NCBI GenBank assembly: GCA_030949825.1
Contig: JAUZSC010000031.1
Coordinates: 1-64,000 of the forward strand
Length of the DNA stretch: 64,000 nt
From: Sulfurimonas sp.
GTDB lineage: Bacteria; Campylobacterota; Campylobacteria; Campylobacterales; Sulfurimonadaceae
Reading direction: 5' to 3'
The position numbers and the translations under genes are program-made. Positions 26,991 to 36,714 of this stretch are shown here, piece after piece. Positions within the stretch are counted from its first letter, which is position 1. Each line of letters opens with the position of its first letter. The notes under the pieces were generated by a model, which saw only the letters and a program-made list of their open reading frames with translations, was not told where the DNA came from and made no database searches.

Positions 26991-28522
26991 AATATATTTA
27001 CCTTTAATTCACTAAAATAGAGTTTCTTATCTTCATCATAGTGAATGGAGTTCAGAGAAAACTTAAATATATTATCGTACTTTTTAGTTAAACCCTCTAA
27101 GAGTTGTGTTATTTTTTTATCTTTTGATGAAACAAGATGAAATGTAAACTTTTTCTTTTCATCATTTTGATTGTATTGAATTTGCTGTATTTTTACAAGA
27201 TATCTATTTAAGTCATTTGTGAGTTGTGCGATTAATTTAGCTTTCATTGGATAGTTTACTTTTACATCATGAATCTTAATCAAGGTATTCTTTTTAGATG
27301 TATAGTTGTTTTTTTCTTCTTTTAAAAGGCTCAAGGCTTTTTCTTTATCTGCTTTTCTACTTTTTATTGTTGCTTGTCGTGTAGACTTTTTAGCATGCAC
27401 TTCGCTATAACTACTTTGTAATATTTTATATTGAAGATCTTGAGAATATGTTAAAACCCAATAAGCTATAGGATAAGAAAAGGCAACAAAAAGTGATACA
27501 GCAACAAGGATAGCTAACTTACCACTTTGTCTATGTTTAAATTTGGGTGGACGATTAAATGTAGAAAAGTTACAGGAATATTTTTCATCATCCTGAAGGG
27601 TAGTCGTGATATGCATAAGAGCATGGATTTGATTAATAAAATGTTCTGTTTTATCAAAGCCATATTCGAAGTCAAAATCACTTGAAGCAGTGCTCAGTTC
27701 CATTTCTGCAATTTCATAAAGCTTAGATTTTATATTTATTTCTGAACCTATGTATATATGCTCTACTTTTTCAATATTAAAAGCTTTTTTTGTATAGGCT
27801 AAAATGTCATTAATATTTGCAAATATTTCTTTATAGAGTTTTAATATAAATTCTTTGTATTCACTTGTAGTATCTCTTAAATTTTGTGAAGATAAAAATT
27901 CAATAAATTCATCGTACTCTATTCTCTCACCATGAAGTTCACAAAATCTTTCGTGCATTTCAATCAATGAATAACGCAATGATTTCGTATATACAAATTC
28001 TTTTTCATTATAAATACTTAAAAAAGCATCATTTTCTTCAAAGTATATAAAACAATGTATTGAATTTTCTTCAATGATTTGTTTTGAGTAAAGAGACTTT
28101 ATTAGTAAGGGAGCAGGAGTTATTACATCTATATATTTTATTTGGTCTAATGTTGTTTGATATGTTTCAATTATCTGTAGGGGATCAACAATAAAGACTT
28201 GAAAATGTCTATTCTCGCTATCCGCATTATTAAAGCTCTCTATATATTGAACTTGGTACTCAATAGCTTGATCAAGTCCAAGTTCATCATAGATTTTAAT
28301 ATTTATTGCATCGAGAATATCTTCCTCAGGAATATTTTTACTAATCTCTATGTGATTGTTTATGTATCCTTTAGTATTTAAGTAGGAAACTAAAAACTGT
28401 TCTTTAGAATACTCGGCACTTGTAGTGGGTGACAAGAAACTTGAAATACTTTGAATATATTCATTTGTATAAGGGTTAACTGAAACTACACTTGTAAAAG
28501 AGTTTTTACTGTCGGTACTCAT
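26987..28522 (-). CDS. mshI: MshI-like (PilM/PilN-type) assembly protein
   Basis: 511 residues. The first 300 residues form an actin-like PilM/GspL-type cytoplasmic domain (FNIEKVEHIYIGSEINIKSK), then a membrane span GKLAILVAVSLFVAFSYPIA (about 333-352), a Lys/Arg-rich coiled coil and a periplasmic ferredoxin-like domain (KIQQIQYNQNDEKKKFTFHL). It combines PilM and PilN roles in one chain, as MshI/GspL does. It starts 12 bases after pgp1, continuing the operon. Confidence 0.72.
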   Translation of the reverse strand: MSTDSKNSFTSVVSVNPYTNEYIQSISSFLSPTTSAEYSKEQFLVSYLNTKGYINNHIEISKNIPEEDILDAINIKIYDELGLDQAIEYQVQYIESFNNADSENRHFQVFIVDPLQIIETYQTTLDQIKYIDVITPAPLLIKSLYSKQIIEENSIHCFIYFEENDAFLSIYNEKEFVYTKSLRYSLIEMHERFCELHGERIEYDEFIEFLSSQNLRDTTSEYKEFILKLYKEIFANINDILAYTKKAFNIEKVEHIYIGSEINIKSKLYEIAEMELSTASSDFDFEYGFDKTEHFINQIHALMHITTTLQDDEKYSCNFSTFNRPPKFKHRQSGKLAILVAVSLFVAFSYPIAYWVLTYSQDLQYKILQSSYSEVHAKKSTRQATIKSRKADKEKALSLLKEEKNNYTSKKNTLIKIHDVKVNYPMKAKLIAQLTNDLNRYLVKIQQIQYNQNDEKKKFTFHLVSSKDKKITQLLEGLTKKYDNIFKFSLNSIHYDEDKKLYFSELKVNIL

Positions 28523-28533
28523 ATGATAGAATC

Positions 28534-29832
28534 CTATTTAAAATGAACCACTGACATGGAACAAAATTTATTATTTTTATATAATTCAATTCGATATTGT
28601 GTATTGCTCTTATCTAAAGAAAATCTTTTGTTTAAAGAGCTTTTAGTAATTAATAAATTACTTTCATCTTTAGTGTTTTTAGATGTAAATCCAATAACAT
28701 TAACCCGTATATTTTTTTCTTTGATAATCTTAAAATCGTCATTCACAAAAAAATCTGTAGCTTTATCAATAGAAGTTATAACTCCATCAAGTTCAAGCTT
28801 GATTTTTTGAGGACATATCTTGCTCATTTGAAAGTATTGTGGTTTTATACTTGCTATTTTCCTGTTTCCAATAAAAAGAAGAAAATCACCATTTACTTTT
28901 TTAGTATTTCCCAATGGATGCGAAAAATCAAATTCATTACTCTTTGATTTTATCGGAATAAAGCTTAAAGATTTTTTTATATCACTTAAATTTAATAAAA
29001 TTCTTCCATTTATGCTCAAAGTTCCATAGTTTAGGAGGATTTTAGCTATTGAGTTCTCGTTTAGAGTAAAATTTCGTTTATAAGATATATCCATGATCTT
29101 CATAAACTCCTCAATTGCTAAGAGTTGATAATATATTTTTTGTGATAAAGAAGATAAGTTTTTACTACTTTCAATTGCAAATGCAGGTTTATTATTTGTT
29201 ACGGCAAAATAGGTTAAAGAAAGTTGCATTTGCTCGTCATCAAATTTTGTTTTAGTGTTTCTTACATCAAATGTATGGTGCTCTTGAATGAGTTTTTTAT
29301 TAAGTTTATCTTTTACAATGGATGCTATTTCATTCAAGTTTCCAAATGCTTGGTTTTCATTGAGTTTACATTGATCAATGACACATGTTTGTCCCCAAGC
29401 ATTAGGATTAAATATATTTCCCTGAAACTCTTTTCTATAAAAACCATGTCCATCATGAAGATTAAGAACAAGAGATACATTTTTTGCAAGTATTATTTTT
29501 TTAATATCTTTTATAATATTAATATCTTTGTCATTTTTATGTATAACAGAAAATTTTCTATTCATATCCCCGTGTACAGCGCGTTTATTTGCTAGAATAC
29601 TTTCTTTATTAAGATTAGGTACTATCCAAAGGTTATGAGAATTTATTTCATAGTGTGAAGAAAGTAAAGAAGCTGCAAAGTAACTTCCCGGTTCATTTCC
29701 ATGTATACCTGCAATGACAAGAAGTGTTCTATTTGAATCTTTGTTCTCTTTTTTTATAATTTGAATATTGGCATCTAAATTACTTAGAAGAAAAATAAAC
29801 GCTAAGGAAATAAGTTTTAAGATATCTAACAT
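28534..29832 (-). CDS. pgp1: Pgp1/Csd4-type M99 carboxypeptidase (cell shape)
   Basis: A 432-residue periplasmic zinc DL-carboxypeptidase with an N-terminal signal-like segment (LISLAFIFLLSNLDA). The zinc site is visible as HGNEPG (HxxE) and a later His in LVLNLHDGHGF, and the catalytic acid lies in NNKPAFAIESS. C-terminal Ig-like domains follow. Pgp1 (Campylobacter) and Csd4 (Helicobacter) trim muropeptide stems to make helical cells, so the host is probably curved or helical. The ATG shares one base with the upstream pgp2 stop (TAATG). Confidence 0.87.
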   Translation of the reverse strand: MLDILKLISLAFIFLLSNLDANIQIIKKENKDSNRTLLVIAGIHGNEPGSYFAASLLSSHYEINSHNLWIVPNLNKESILANKRAVHGDMNRKFSVIHKNDKDINIIKDIKKIILAKNVSLVLNLHDGHGFYRKEFQGNIFNPNAWGQTCVIDQCKLNENQAFGNLNEIASIVKDKLNKKLIQEHHTFDVRNTKTKFDDEQMQLSLTYFAVTNNKPAFAIESSKNLSSLSQKIYYQLLAIEEFMKIMDISYKRNFTLNENSIAKILLNYGTLSINGRILLNLSDIKKSLSFIPIKSKSNEFDFSHPLGNTKKVNGDFLLFIGNRKIASIKPQYFQMSKICPQKIKLELDGVITSIDKATDFFVNDDFKIIKEKNIRVNVIGFTSKNTKDESNLLITKSSLNKRFSLDKSNTQYRIELYKNNKFCSMSVVHFK

Positions 29833-30804
29833 TATTTTTCTGTAAAGATTTGGAAGTATCCATCCTTATGCATTTTAATCATAAGAATTTTTTCTCCTTC
29901 AAATGTAAAACTATTTGAAGAATAAAATTCTTTAAAAGTTATTTGAAATACATCAGATGTATTTGGGTAAGGTATTACATTGATATTTGTAAAAAGTATT
30001 TGTTTTTTTTCTTTTTTTATTAAAAATTCTTGTTTTATATGTAACAAAATTTTCGTATTTCATTCCATCATGTCTAAGAAAGTTGGAAGAATAAAATGAT
30101 AAGTATTTAGCCGTATCATTGTATAACCAGCTATATCTCCATGCATACAAGCCAGAGAGAATTTGTGAAAGTACTTTCTTAGAAACTTCATCTAGCTTAT
30201 TTTGTGGATTTATAATGAGTAAGGTTGACTCAATATCTATTTCTTTATCTAGACAAAGCATGTTGTCATTATTGATTGCAATACAGCCTTTTGTATAATC
30301 ATCTCTTTCTTGTTCTGTTGGAAGACCATGTATCCATATTCCAGATCCTGTCTTTCCTCTAAAGTTGTCATAAAGATTAGGGTAAGAACTAACAAGAGCG
30401 AGGGGACCATAAAAAGAATCAAGTTTAGAAATTTTTTGGGTAATGGTATAGATGCCAAGAGGAGTTTTTAAATCACCTTCCTTTGTTTTATCACCACTTT
30501 TTTCCCCAGTAAAGGCACTGTAATTTTGTGTTTGTGTAAACTTTTTATCTTGATTATATTGATAAAGAGCTAGTGTAGAATTTTCTTTATTGCATGTTAA
30601 AATCGATTTATAAGACTCTAAGTAACCAAATGATGTATCGATGTTTTTTAAATATTCATACCAGTAAGCAGTATTAGTTAATTCTAAATCCATTTTTTTT
30701 TCAATATTTTTGGTTCCATTTTGTCTGTACTCAGTAAGTATAGAAGCCCCATTAAGAGAAACACTTAAAAGTAAGAGAGCAAAGAGTTTATTTAACATTT
30801 TCAT
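29832..30804 (-). CDS. pgp2: Pgp2/Csd6-type L,D-carboxypeptidase (YkuD), one frameshift
   Basis: Signal peptide (KLFALLLLSVSLNG), a YkuD domain with the active-site motif IWIHGLP ... YTKGCIAINN (His and Cys), and a C-terminal NTF2-like domain as in Csd6. The first frame ends at 29953; a T8/T7 homopolymer region at 30003-30018 contains an indel, after which QILFTNINVIPYPNTSDVFQ continues to the stop at 29832. Reconstructed length is about 323 residues. Csd6/Pgp2 trims tetrapeptides to tripeptides and acts with Pgp1, its downstream neighbour. Its start lies inside the era 3' end. Confidence 0.86.
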
Positions 30805-31673
30805 ACCCTATTTCTTTTAAAAAGTTTTTATCTTTAGTCCATCCTTTTTTTACTGCTACTTGAAGTTCTAAAAAGGCTTTTTTTCCACTGAGTGTTTCTA
30901 TTTTCATTCTTGCATAGGTTCCTATTCGTTTAATAGAATCTCCACCTTTACCAATAATAATGCCTTTTTGACTTTCTTTTTCTATAATGATAGTAGCTAA
31001 AATTTTATCTATCTTCTTCTCTTCTGATATTTTGTCAATGATTACATCTGATTCATATGGAATTTCATCACTAACATTTTCAAAAATTCCTTCACGAATA
31101 AATCCAGCGTAAATATCACGAACTAATTCACTTGTTAAGTTCTCTGGATCAAAAAGAAAAGGAGATTCTGGAAGATTTCTACTAATGACTTTAAGGAGTT
31201 CGTCATGTCCAAGTTTTTTTTGGTATAGCCATAGGTATTAAAGCTTCAAACTCTTGTGCATAAGGGGAATACGATGCTATTCTTTTAAATAATTTTTCTT
31301 GAGATACCTGATCGATTTTAGAGATAACGATAACATGTTTCACTCTTTTTTTATTAAGTTTTAAAAACTTTTCATAATGCTCAACACCATCTGTCACGGG
31401 AACAAGGTAAACGATTAAGTCACAGTCACCCATAGCCTTAAGTGCTTCATCAAGCATATACTGATTAAGAATTTTTTCTCTTTCATGAAGACCTGGAGTG
31501 TCTACAAAGATAATCTGTGTATCTTCATGCATTACGATAGCATTTGATCTTCTTCGTGTAGCATTGGCTTTTTGAGAAACCATCGCAATTTTTTCACCTA
31601 AAAGTGAATTCATTAAAGTACTTTTTCCAGCGTTTGGGCGTCCTATTAAAGAAACAAAACCTGCTCTAGTCAT
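30788..31673 (-). CDS. era: GTPase Era, one frameshift
   Basis: Era is an essential GTPase for 16S rRNA maturation. The first frame (31673-31203) holds G1 GRPNAGKST, G3 DTPGLHE and G4 SKID. A T8 tract at 31214-31221 shifts it. The correct continuation reads LGHDELLKVISRNLPESPFL and then the KH domain (QKGIIIGKGGDSIKRIG) to GYENVK and TAA 30788-30790, about 295 residues. Because Era is essential, the frameshift is almost certainly a sequencing error. It is 12 bases downstream of hslU and overlaps pgp2 by 17 bases. Confidence 0.92.
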
Positions 31674-31684
31674 GTGTTATAGCC

Positions 31685-33015
31685 TTATAATATATATCGT
31701 GATAAGTCGTCGTCTTCTACTACATCGTCAAGTTTTTCATGGACATATTCTGCTGTGATAAGATATTCTTCACCCGAATGATCATCTGCATCAAAACTTA
31801 TCTCTTCGAGTATTTTTTCTAAAACTGTATGAAGTCGTCTTGCTCCAATATCTTCAGTAAGTTCATTTGCTCGATGTGAAAGTTTTGCAATTGTATGTAC
31901 GGCTTCATCTTCAAAGCTAAGACGCATACCCTCAACAGCTAAAAGTGCTGTATATTGTTTAAGTAAAGAGTTTTGTGTTTGTGTAAGTATTTTATAGAGT
32001 GTATCTTCAGTTAGTGATTCTAACTCAACGCGTAAAGGAAATCGTCCTTGAAGTTCAGGAATTAAGTCACTTGGTTTACTTACATGAAATGCACCAGCCG
32101 CAATAAATAAAATATGATCGGTATTGATAACACCGTATTTTGTACTCACAGAACTTCCCTCAACAATGGGAAGTAAATCTCTTTGAACACCTTCTTTACT
32201 GGGGTCATTTCTTCCTTGTGATTTTTCACTTAGAGCAATTTTATCGATTTCATCTAAAAAAGATAATCCCACCATCCTCAGCACGACGAAGCGCTTGAGC
32301 ATGAATACTTGTTGTGTCAAGGAGTTTATGACTCGCTTCAAGTTTAAGAATAGACTTCGCATCTTTAACTGTAACTTCTTTTTTCTTATCTTCTTTATTT
32401 ATACTCGAAAAGATTTGAGAAAAACTTTCTTGAACCTTTGCCATCTCAGGAGGTAAGTTTGTATCATTAAATTCAATATTTGTTTTATCAAATTCTATTT
32501 CAATGATTTTATCATCCATTTCACCTGATTCTACTCTTGTCTCCATTGCTTGGAGAAGTCTTTGATAATCATCTTTTTTACTCTCACTCACTGAGTCTGG
32601 AAGTGGAGGAAGAAGTTTTTCAACTATTTTATTTAAAACATAATTATTTATTTTTTTCTTTATTTTCTTCTTCTTGTTCAGCCTTAACGATAGAGATAGA
32701 GTTTACAACTAAGTCTCGTATCATAGACTCGACATCGCGTCCAACAAAGCCAACCTCTGTATACTTAGATGCTTCGACTTTTATAAAGGGAACTTTCATC
32801 ATTTTTGCTAAACGACGAGAGATTTCTGTTTTACCGACACCAGTAGAACCAATCATCAAGATATTTTTTGGCATTATTTCATCTTGAAGTTCTTTAGGGA
32901 GTTGCATTCTTCTATAACGAGTACGCAAGGCGAGGGCGATTGTCTTTTTTGCATTGTTTTGGGCAATGACATAGTTGTCTAAGTAGGCAACTATCTCTTT
33001 TGGAGTTAAGTTCAT
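31685..33015 (-). CDS. hslU: HslU ATPase of HslUV protease, two frameshifts
   Basis: The unfoldase of the HslUV (ClpYQ) protease. Three consecutive frames join: 33015-32644 (Walker [25 protein letters not shown]), 32591-32250 (I-domain, [20 protein letters not shown]) and 32362-31685 (FLDEIDKIA Walker [17 protein letters not shown]-terminal [14 protein letters not shown]). Breaks fall in T7 32651-32657 and A6 32256-32261 runs. Reconstructed length about 443 residues is normal and the C-terminal YIL tail that docks into HslV is present. The start shares a base with the hslV stop. Confidence 0.92.
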
Positions 33016-33557
33016 TACTTAGTATCCTCTAGGATTAAAGTTTTAATATTATGATTTGTGTAGATGCAAAGGTCTGCAGCAACATGTAAGCTTTCTTTTA
33101 CAACTTCTTCTTCATCAAGTTTTGAATGTTTTTTAAGCGCGCGAGCAGCTGAAATAGCGTAGTTTCCACCACTTCCTATTGAAGCGATTTCTCCATCTTC
33201 AGGCTCAACAACATCACCATTTCCAGTAAGAATAAAAATATGCTCATTGTTTAGAACAATCATCATAGCTTCTAAGCGACGAAGCACTTTGTCTTTTCTC
33301 CAAGCTTTTGAAAATTCTATAACAGATTTTAAAAGATCACCTTTTTTGTTTTCCAAAAAGTCTTCAAACATATCAAAAAGATTAAATGCATCTGCAGTAC
33401 TTCCTGCAAAACCAGCAAGAATTTTACCATGACCTAAGGTTCTGATTTTAGTCGCATTTCCTTTAAGAACTGAGTCTCCAAAAGTAACTTGACCATCACC
33501 GCCTATTACGGCTTTATTTTTACCTTTATAGGCAAGTATAGTAGTTGCATCAAACAT
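33015..33557 (-). CDS. hslV: HslV peptidase of HslUV protease
   Basis: A 180-residue threonine protease forming the proteolytic chamber. After removal of MFDA the new N-terminus is Thr5 of [20 protein letters not shown], the catalytic nucleophile. [16 protein letters not shown] and [15 protein letters not shown] are family hallmarks. Intact. The stop/start overlaps on both sides are TAATG. Confidence 0.95.
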   Translation of the reverse strand: MFDATTILAYKGKNKAVIGGDGQVTFGDSVLKGNATKIRTLGHGKILAGFAGSTADAFNLFDMFEDFLENKKGDLLKSVIEFSKAWRKDKVLRRLEAMMIVLNNEHIFILTGNGDVVEPEDGEIASIGSGGNYAISAARALKKHSKLDEEEVVKESLHVAADLCIYTNHNIKTLILEDTK

Positions 33558-34003
33558 TATTCGCCTTGAACATCCACATGAAGTGTAGCATGAAGACCGT
33601 GGCCGAGTTTAAAGTCGAGGTCATGCTCACCAATAGTTTTAATAGCAGATTTCTCATTAATATGTTTTTTATCTATATCAATGTTATGTTGTTCTTTAAG
33701 TGCTACTGCAATTTCTTCTTTTGTTACAGCACCAAAAAGATGACCATTTTGACCAAGTTTTTTTCTAATGATTATTTCAGCTTTATCAAGAGATGCAGCA
33801 ATCTCTTTAAGAAAATTAACCTCTTTTTCAAGATTCTCTGCAACAATAACTTCATCTCGAGCATGTTGCGCTAAAATCTCAGGAGTAGCATGTCTTGCAT
33901 AACCTTTTCCAATTAAAAAGTTTTTACCATAACCATCTTTAACTTCTTTAACTTCGCCTGATTTACCTAAACTTTTTACATCTTTAATCAATAAAACTTT
34001 CAT
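33557..34003 (-). CDS. rplI: Ribosomal protein L9
   Basis: 148 residues with the N-terminal [20 protein letters not shown], the [20 protein letters not shown] signature, a long connecting helix and the C-terminal RNA-binding domain. L9 binds 23S rRNA domain V and helps limit frameshifting. In most bacteria rplI follows rpsF-rpsR; here it lies in front of hslVU behind a redox-type gene, an arrangement that also occurs in this phylum as far as I recall. Confidence 0.95.
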   Translation of the reverse strand: MKVLLIKDVKSLGKSGEVKEVKDGYGKNFLIGKGYARHATPEILAQHARDEVIVAENLEKEVNFLKEIAASLDKAEIIIRKKLGQNGHLFGAVTKEEIAVALKEQHNIDIDKKHINEKSAIKTIGEHDLDFKLGHGLHATLHVDVQGE

Positions 34004-34740
34004 TATCTTACCTTTTCGCCACTGTATGAAACTATACCATGTGTTAAGTTTCCAATTTTTGTATAACCCTGATCTGTTAAGATTCGGGCAACATGTGCGC
34101 TTCTACTTCCAACATGACAGTAAACAATGATATTTTCTTCTTTAGTGAATTTTGCTTCATCCCAAGTTTGAAAAAAGCTACTTGTAGGTATAAGTTTGTC
34201 AGCACCTTGGATATGACCCATTTGCCATTCCATATCTTCACGAACATCAACAAGTGTAAACTTAACCATTCCTAATTCTCTAGCTTCAAGAAGTGCAATC
34301 ATTTCATCGTTATCTACTTCATGTTGATTAACAAGGGCTTCACATTCTTCTTTTGTTAGACCACGGGAATGTGTATGTACAACTTCCTCCATACCAAGTT
34401 CAGTACGCTTTGCAGCTGCAAATTCTGGTGTACAAAAGATACCACAGTGACAGGCACCTAATTCTGGAATCTCTTTTTCTATAGCGGGTGTACAAGGGCA
34501 TGTTCTGTTGTCAACACTTTGAGGTTTTCCATCAACTTCTTCAACCATAAAACATGGACAAAAAAGTTTATTGTACATAATCTTGTTACGAGCAAGACCC
34601 ATTTGTACACCTTCGTTAACTTCTGCTTGAGGGTTGTATTCCCATCCAAATTGATTGATTACTTTATCTGTAAACTTAACTGTTTTTTCCATTCTTTCTA
34701 TAAACTCAGGTGAATTCATGTCGATTTTAATTATACTCAT
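34003..34740 (-). CDS. FTR-catalytic-like plus rhodanese fusion protein
   Basis: 245 residues with two modules. Residues about 15-115 resemble the catalytic subunit of ferredoxin-thioredoxin reductase, with C61-P-C63, C81-P-C83 and C97-H-C99, plus C103, a pattern that in FTR holds a [4Fe-4S] cluster next to a redox disulfide; the spacings differ slightly from plant FTR. Residues about 145-245 form a rhodanese domain with LVDVREDMEWQMGHI and active Cys208 in VYCHVGSRS. A combined sulfur-transfer and disulfide-reduction role is inferred. It is the first gene of the long minus-strand operon and ends in a TAATG overlap with rplI. Confidence 0.8.
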   Translation of the reverse strand: MSIIKIDMNSPEFIERMEKTVKFTDKVINQFGWEYNPQAEVNEGVQMGLARNKIMYNKLFCPCFMVEEVDGKPQSVDNRTCPCTPAIEKEIPELGACHCGIFCTPEFAAAKRTELGMEEVVHTHSRGLTKEECEALVNQHEVDNDEMIALLEARELGMVKFTLVDVREDMEWQMGHIQGADKLIPTSSFFQTWDEAKFTKEENIIVYCHVGSRSAHVARILTDQGYTKIGNLTHGIVSYSGEKVR

Positions 34741-34862
34741 TATTTGTAAATCCTTTAATTTTATTTCATAAAATGAAAGGAAACCCTTCCATCTATTTAG
34801 AGCGCTAATGGAAGTAATTCCATTAACTACGCTAACGCTTAGTTTTACTCAGCGTAAGGCTC
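34741..34862 (-). promoter_or_regulatory. Leader region of the long minus-strand operon with hairpins
   Basis: Between argG and the FTR-rhodanese gene lies a stretch with an 8-bp inverted repeat, TAATGGAA-GTAA-TTCCATTA at 34806-34825, and a partly self-complementary segment around 34826-34858 (several copies of ACGCT/AGCGT). The GGA ribosome site is near 34752 (minus-strand sense GGATTT). A promoter for the operon must lie here if argG does not read through, but no -10 stands out. The hairpins may be part of a 5' leader or argG termination. Confidence 0.4.
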
Positions 34863-34878
34863 AAAGCACTAGTGCTTT
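34863..34878 (-). terminator. Palindrome at the argG stop codon
   Basis: AAAGCACTAGTGCTTT is a perfect 16-base palindrome that overlaps the argG stop codon by two bases on the minus strand. It could form a 3' end hairpin for argG mRNA. No U-tract follows in the minus sense, so it is not a standard intrinsic terminator. Confidence 0.4.
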
Positions 34879-36115
34879 ATAAAGTGCCTCTTTTTTTACC
34901 AGCGATGATTCTTCGTAGTGCATTTAAACGAATAAAACCTTCTGCATCTTTTTGATTGTATACTTCATCTTCTTCAAATGTTGAATGTTCTTCAGAATAT
35001 AAAGACATATCTGATTCTCGTCCGACTACTTCAATATTGCCCTTGTAAAGTTTTAGTTTAACACTTCCTTGAACATACTTCTGTGTCGTGTCAATAGCTG
35101 CTTGCATCATTTCGCGTTCTGGTGAAAACCAAAAGCCATTGTAGATAAGTTCAGCATATTTTGCAATCATTCCATCTTTCATGTGTGCTTCTTCTCTATC
35201 TAAACAGATAGATTCGATTGCACGGTGTGCTTTTAACATAATAGTCCCACCTGGAGTTTCATAACATCCACGCGCTTTCATACCAACAAAACGATTTTCA
35301 ACGATGTCTATTCGCCCAATTCCGTGTTTATTTCCGTATTCGTTAAGTGTTCTTAGCATAGTAGCTGGTGAAATTTCTTTACCGTTTAATGAAATAGGGT
35401 CACCATTTTTGTATCCAATAGTTATATATTCTTTTTCATCAGGAGCATCTTCGGGGGAGTTTGACCATAGCCACATTGATTCTTCTGGTTCATTCATAGG
35501 GTCTTCTAAATGAAGCCCTTCATAAGAAATATGAAGTAAATTAGCATCCATTGAGTAAGGACTTATAGTCGGATTACCCTCAGCATCTAGATGCTTAGAA
35601 TCAATATTTATTCCATGCTCTTTAGCATAAGTAAGAAGTTTTTCTCGGGAGTTTAAATCCCATTCTCTCCATGGAGCGATTACTGTAATGTCAGGGTTAA
35701 GACCTAAATAACCAAGCTCAAATCGAACTTGATCGTTTCCTTTTCCAGTTGCACCATGCGATACAGCATCTGCACCCATTTTTTTAGCAATTTCGATTTG
35801 TTTTTTAGCGATGAGAGGTCGTGCGATAGAAGTACCTAAAAGGTATTCACCTTCATAAATTGCATTTGCACGAAACATTGGAAATACATAATCTTTTACA
35901 AATTCTTCTTGTACATCAAGAATAAAAATATTTTCAGGTTTGATTCCGTTGTCGAGTGCTTTTTGGCGAGCTGGTTCTACCTCTTCACCTTGACCTAAGT
36001 CAGCGGTAAATGTGATAACTTCTGCATTATATTCGTCTTGTAGCCATTTTAAGATAATACTAGTGTCTAAGCCACCAGAATAGGCTAGAACTACTTTTTT
36101 AACTTCTTTTTTCAT
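34877..36115 (-). CDS. argG: Argininosuccinate synthase
   Basis: ArgG joins citrulline and aspartate using ATP in arginine synthesis. The 412-residue intact protein carries the PP-loop [45 protein letters not shown] and the C-terminal tetramer segment. Preceded on its minus strand by a 10-bp dyad at 36128-36157 that could be an operator. It lies downstream of flaG with a 76-base gap. Confidence 0.96.
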   Translation of the reverse strand: MKKEVKKVVLAYSGGLDTSIILKWLQDEYNAEVITFTADLGQGEEVEPARQKALDNGIKPENIFILDVQEEFVKDYVFPMFRANAIYEGEYLLGTSIARPLIAKKQIEIAKKMGADAVSHGATGKGNDQVRFELGYLGLNPDITVIAPWREWDLNSREKLLTYAKEHGINIDSKHLDAEGNPTISPYSMDANLLHISYEGLHLEDPMNEPEESMWLWSNSPEDAPDEKEYITIGYKNGDPISLNGKEISPATMLRTLNEYGNKHGIGRIDIVENRFVGMKARGCYETPGGTIMLKAHRAIESICLDREEAHMKDGMIAKYAELIYNGFWFSPEREMMQAAIDTTQKYVQGSVKLKLYKGNIEVVGRESDMSLYSEEHSTFEEDEVYNQKDAEGFIRLNALRRIIAGKKRGTL

Positions 36116-36127
36116 GAAAAACCCTGT

Positions 36128-36157
36128 GTAGTAAAATAATTATGGGGATTTTACTAC
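36128..36157. promoter_or_regulatory. Perfect 10-bp dyad upstream of argG, candidate operator
   Basis: GTAGTAAAAT (36128-36137) and ATTTTACTAC (36148-36157) are perfect reverse complements 20 bases apart centre to centre, about two helical turns. The element ends 13 bases before the argG start (36115, minus). On the minus strand the adjoining T-run precedes rather than follows the dyad, so it does not fit a flaG terminator. It does not match the E. coli ARG box. Confidence 0.5.
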
Positions 36158-36191
36158 AAAAAAAATATTAAATGATGGTTAGGTTTAAATT

Positions 36192-36584
36192 CTAACCGTG
36201 TGTATCAAATAATATTCCAGTTACTTCTTGCATTTTTGGAAGAAAATCCGCTGCTTGTTCTGCTGGGAATCTACGAAGTATTTTACTCGTTTCAGATTCT
36301 ATAACAGAAACATAAAAAACATCTTGAGAATCAACACCAAATTTTATATTTGTATTCATTGGTTTTAAAGCATTATTAAGCTCTTTTACAAGCTCTTGAA
36401 CATCTTTTGCTGAATTAATCTTAGTCTCAGTACTTACATTTTCTTTTTGTATTTCTTTAACTATATCAACTTGTTTAGGTGCTTGAACCTGTTGTGTTAC
36501 TTCTTGTGTAGCTCTTCCTTGAGATACACTAGAACTTACTTGTGATTGTTGTTGTTGCCTTGCAACATTAGCTATGCCTTCCAT
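36192..36584 (-). CDS. flaG: FlaG family flagellar protein
   Basis: The start is set at ATG 36584 because AAGGAG lies seven bases before it; a longer frame begins at 36599. The 130-residue protein has a Gln/Ser-rich low-complexity N-terminus and the FlaG C-terminal domain (VQELVKELNNALKPMNTNIK, FYVSVIESETSKILRRFP). FlaG modulates flagellar filament length. A sigma-28 promoter lies immediately upstream, so it belongs to the late flagellar regulon. It is an isolated flagellar gene here. Confidence 0.88.
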   Translation of the reverse strand: MEGIANVARQQQQSQVSSSVSQGRATQEVTQQVQAPKQVDIVKEIQKENVSTETKINSAKDVQELVKELNNALKPMNTNIKFGVDSQDVFYVSVIESETSKILRRFPAEQAADFLPKMQEVTGILFDTHG

Positions 36585-36624
36585 GACGCGCTCCTTCACT
36601 TATAATATATATCTATTACACAAC

Positions 36625-36651
36625 ATATCGACAAGAAATCGTTTTACTTTA
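36625..36651 (-). promoter_or_regulatory. Sigma-28 (FliA) promoter of flaG
   Basis: On the minus strand TAAAGTAA, 11 bases, then GTCGATAT match the FliA consensus TAAAGTTT-N11-GCCGATAA with correct spacing. It ends 41 bases before the flaG start. This supports late-class flagellar control. Confidence 0.8.
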
Positions 36652-36714
36652 ATAAAAAAACAGTAAATTTTATAATTTTCGCGATTCTTATGATTTTATG
36701 ATAGGCTTGCGCTT

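Noticed and set aside
36128..36157. Intrinsic terminator of flaG
   Set aside because: In the minus-strand sense the T-run precedes the stem rather than following it, and the stem is AT-rich.
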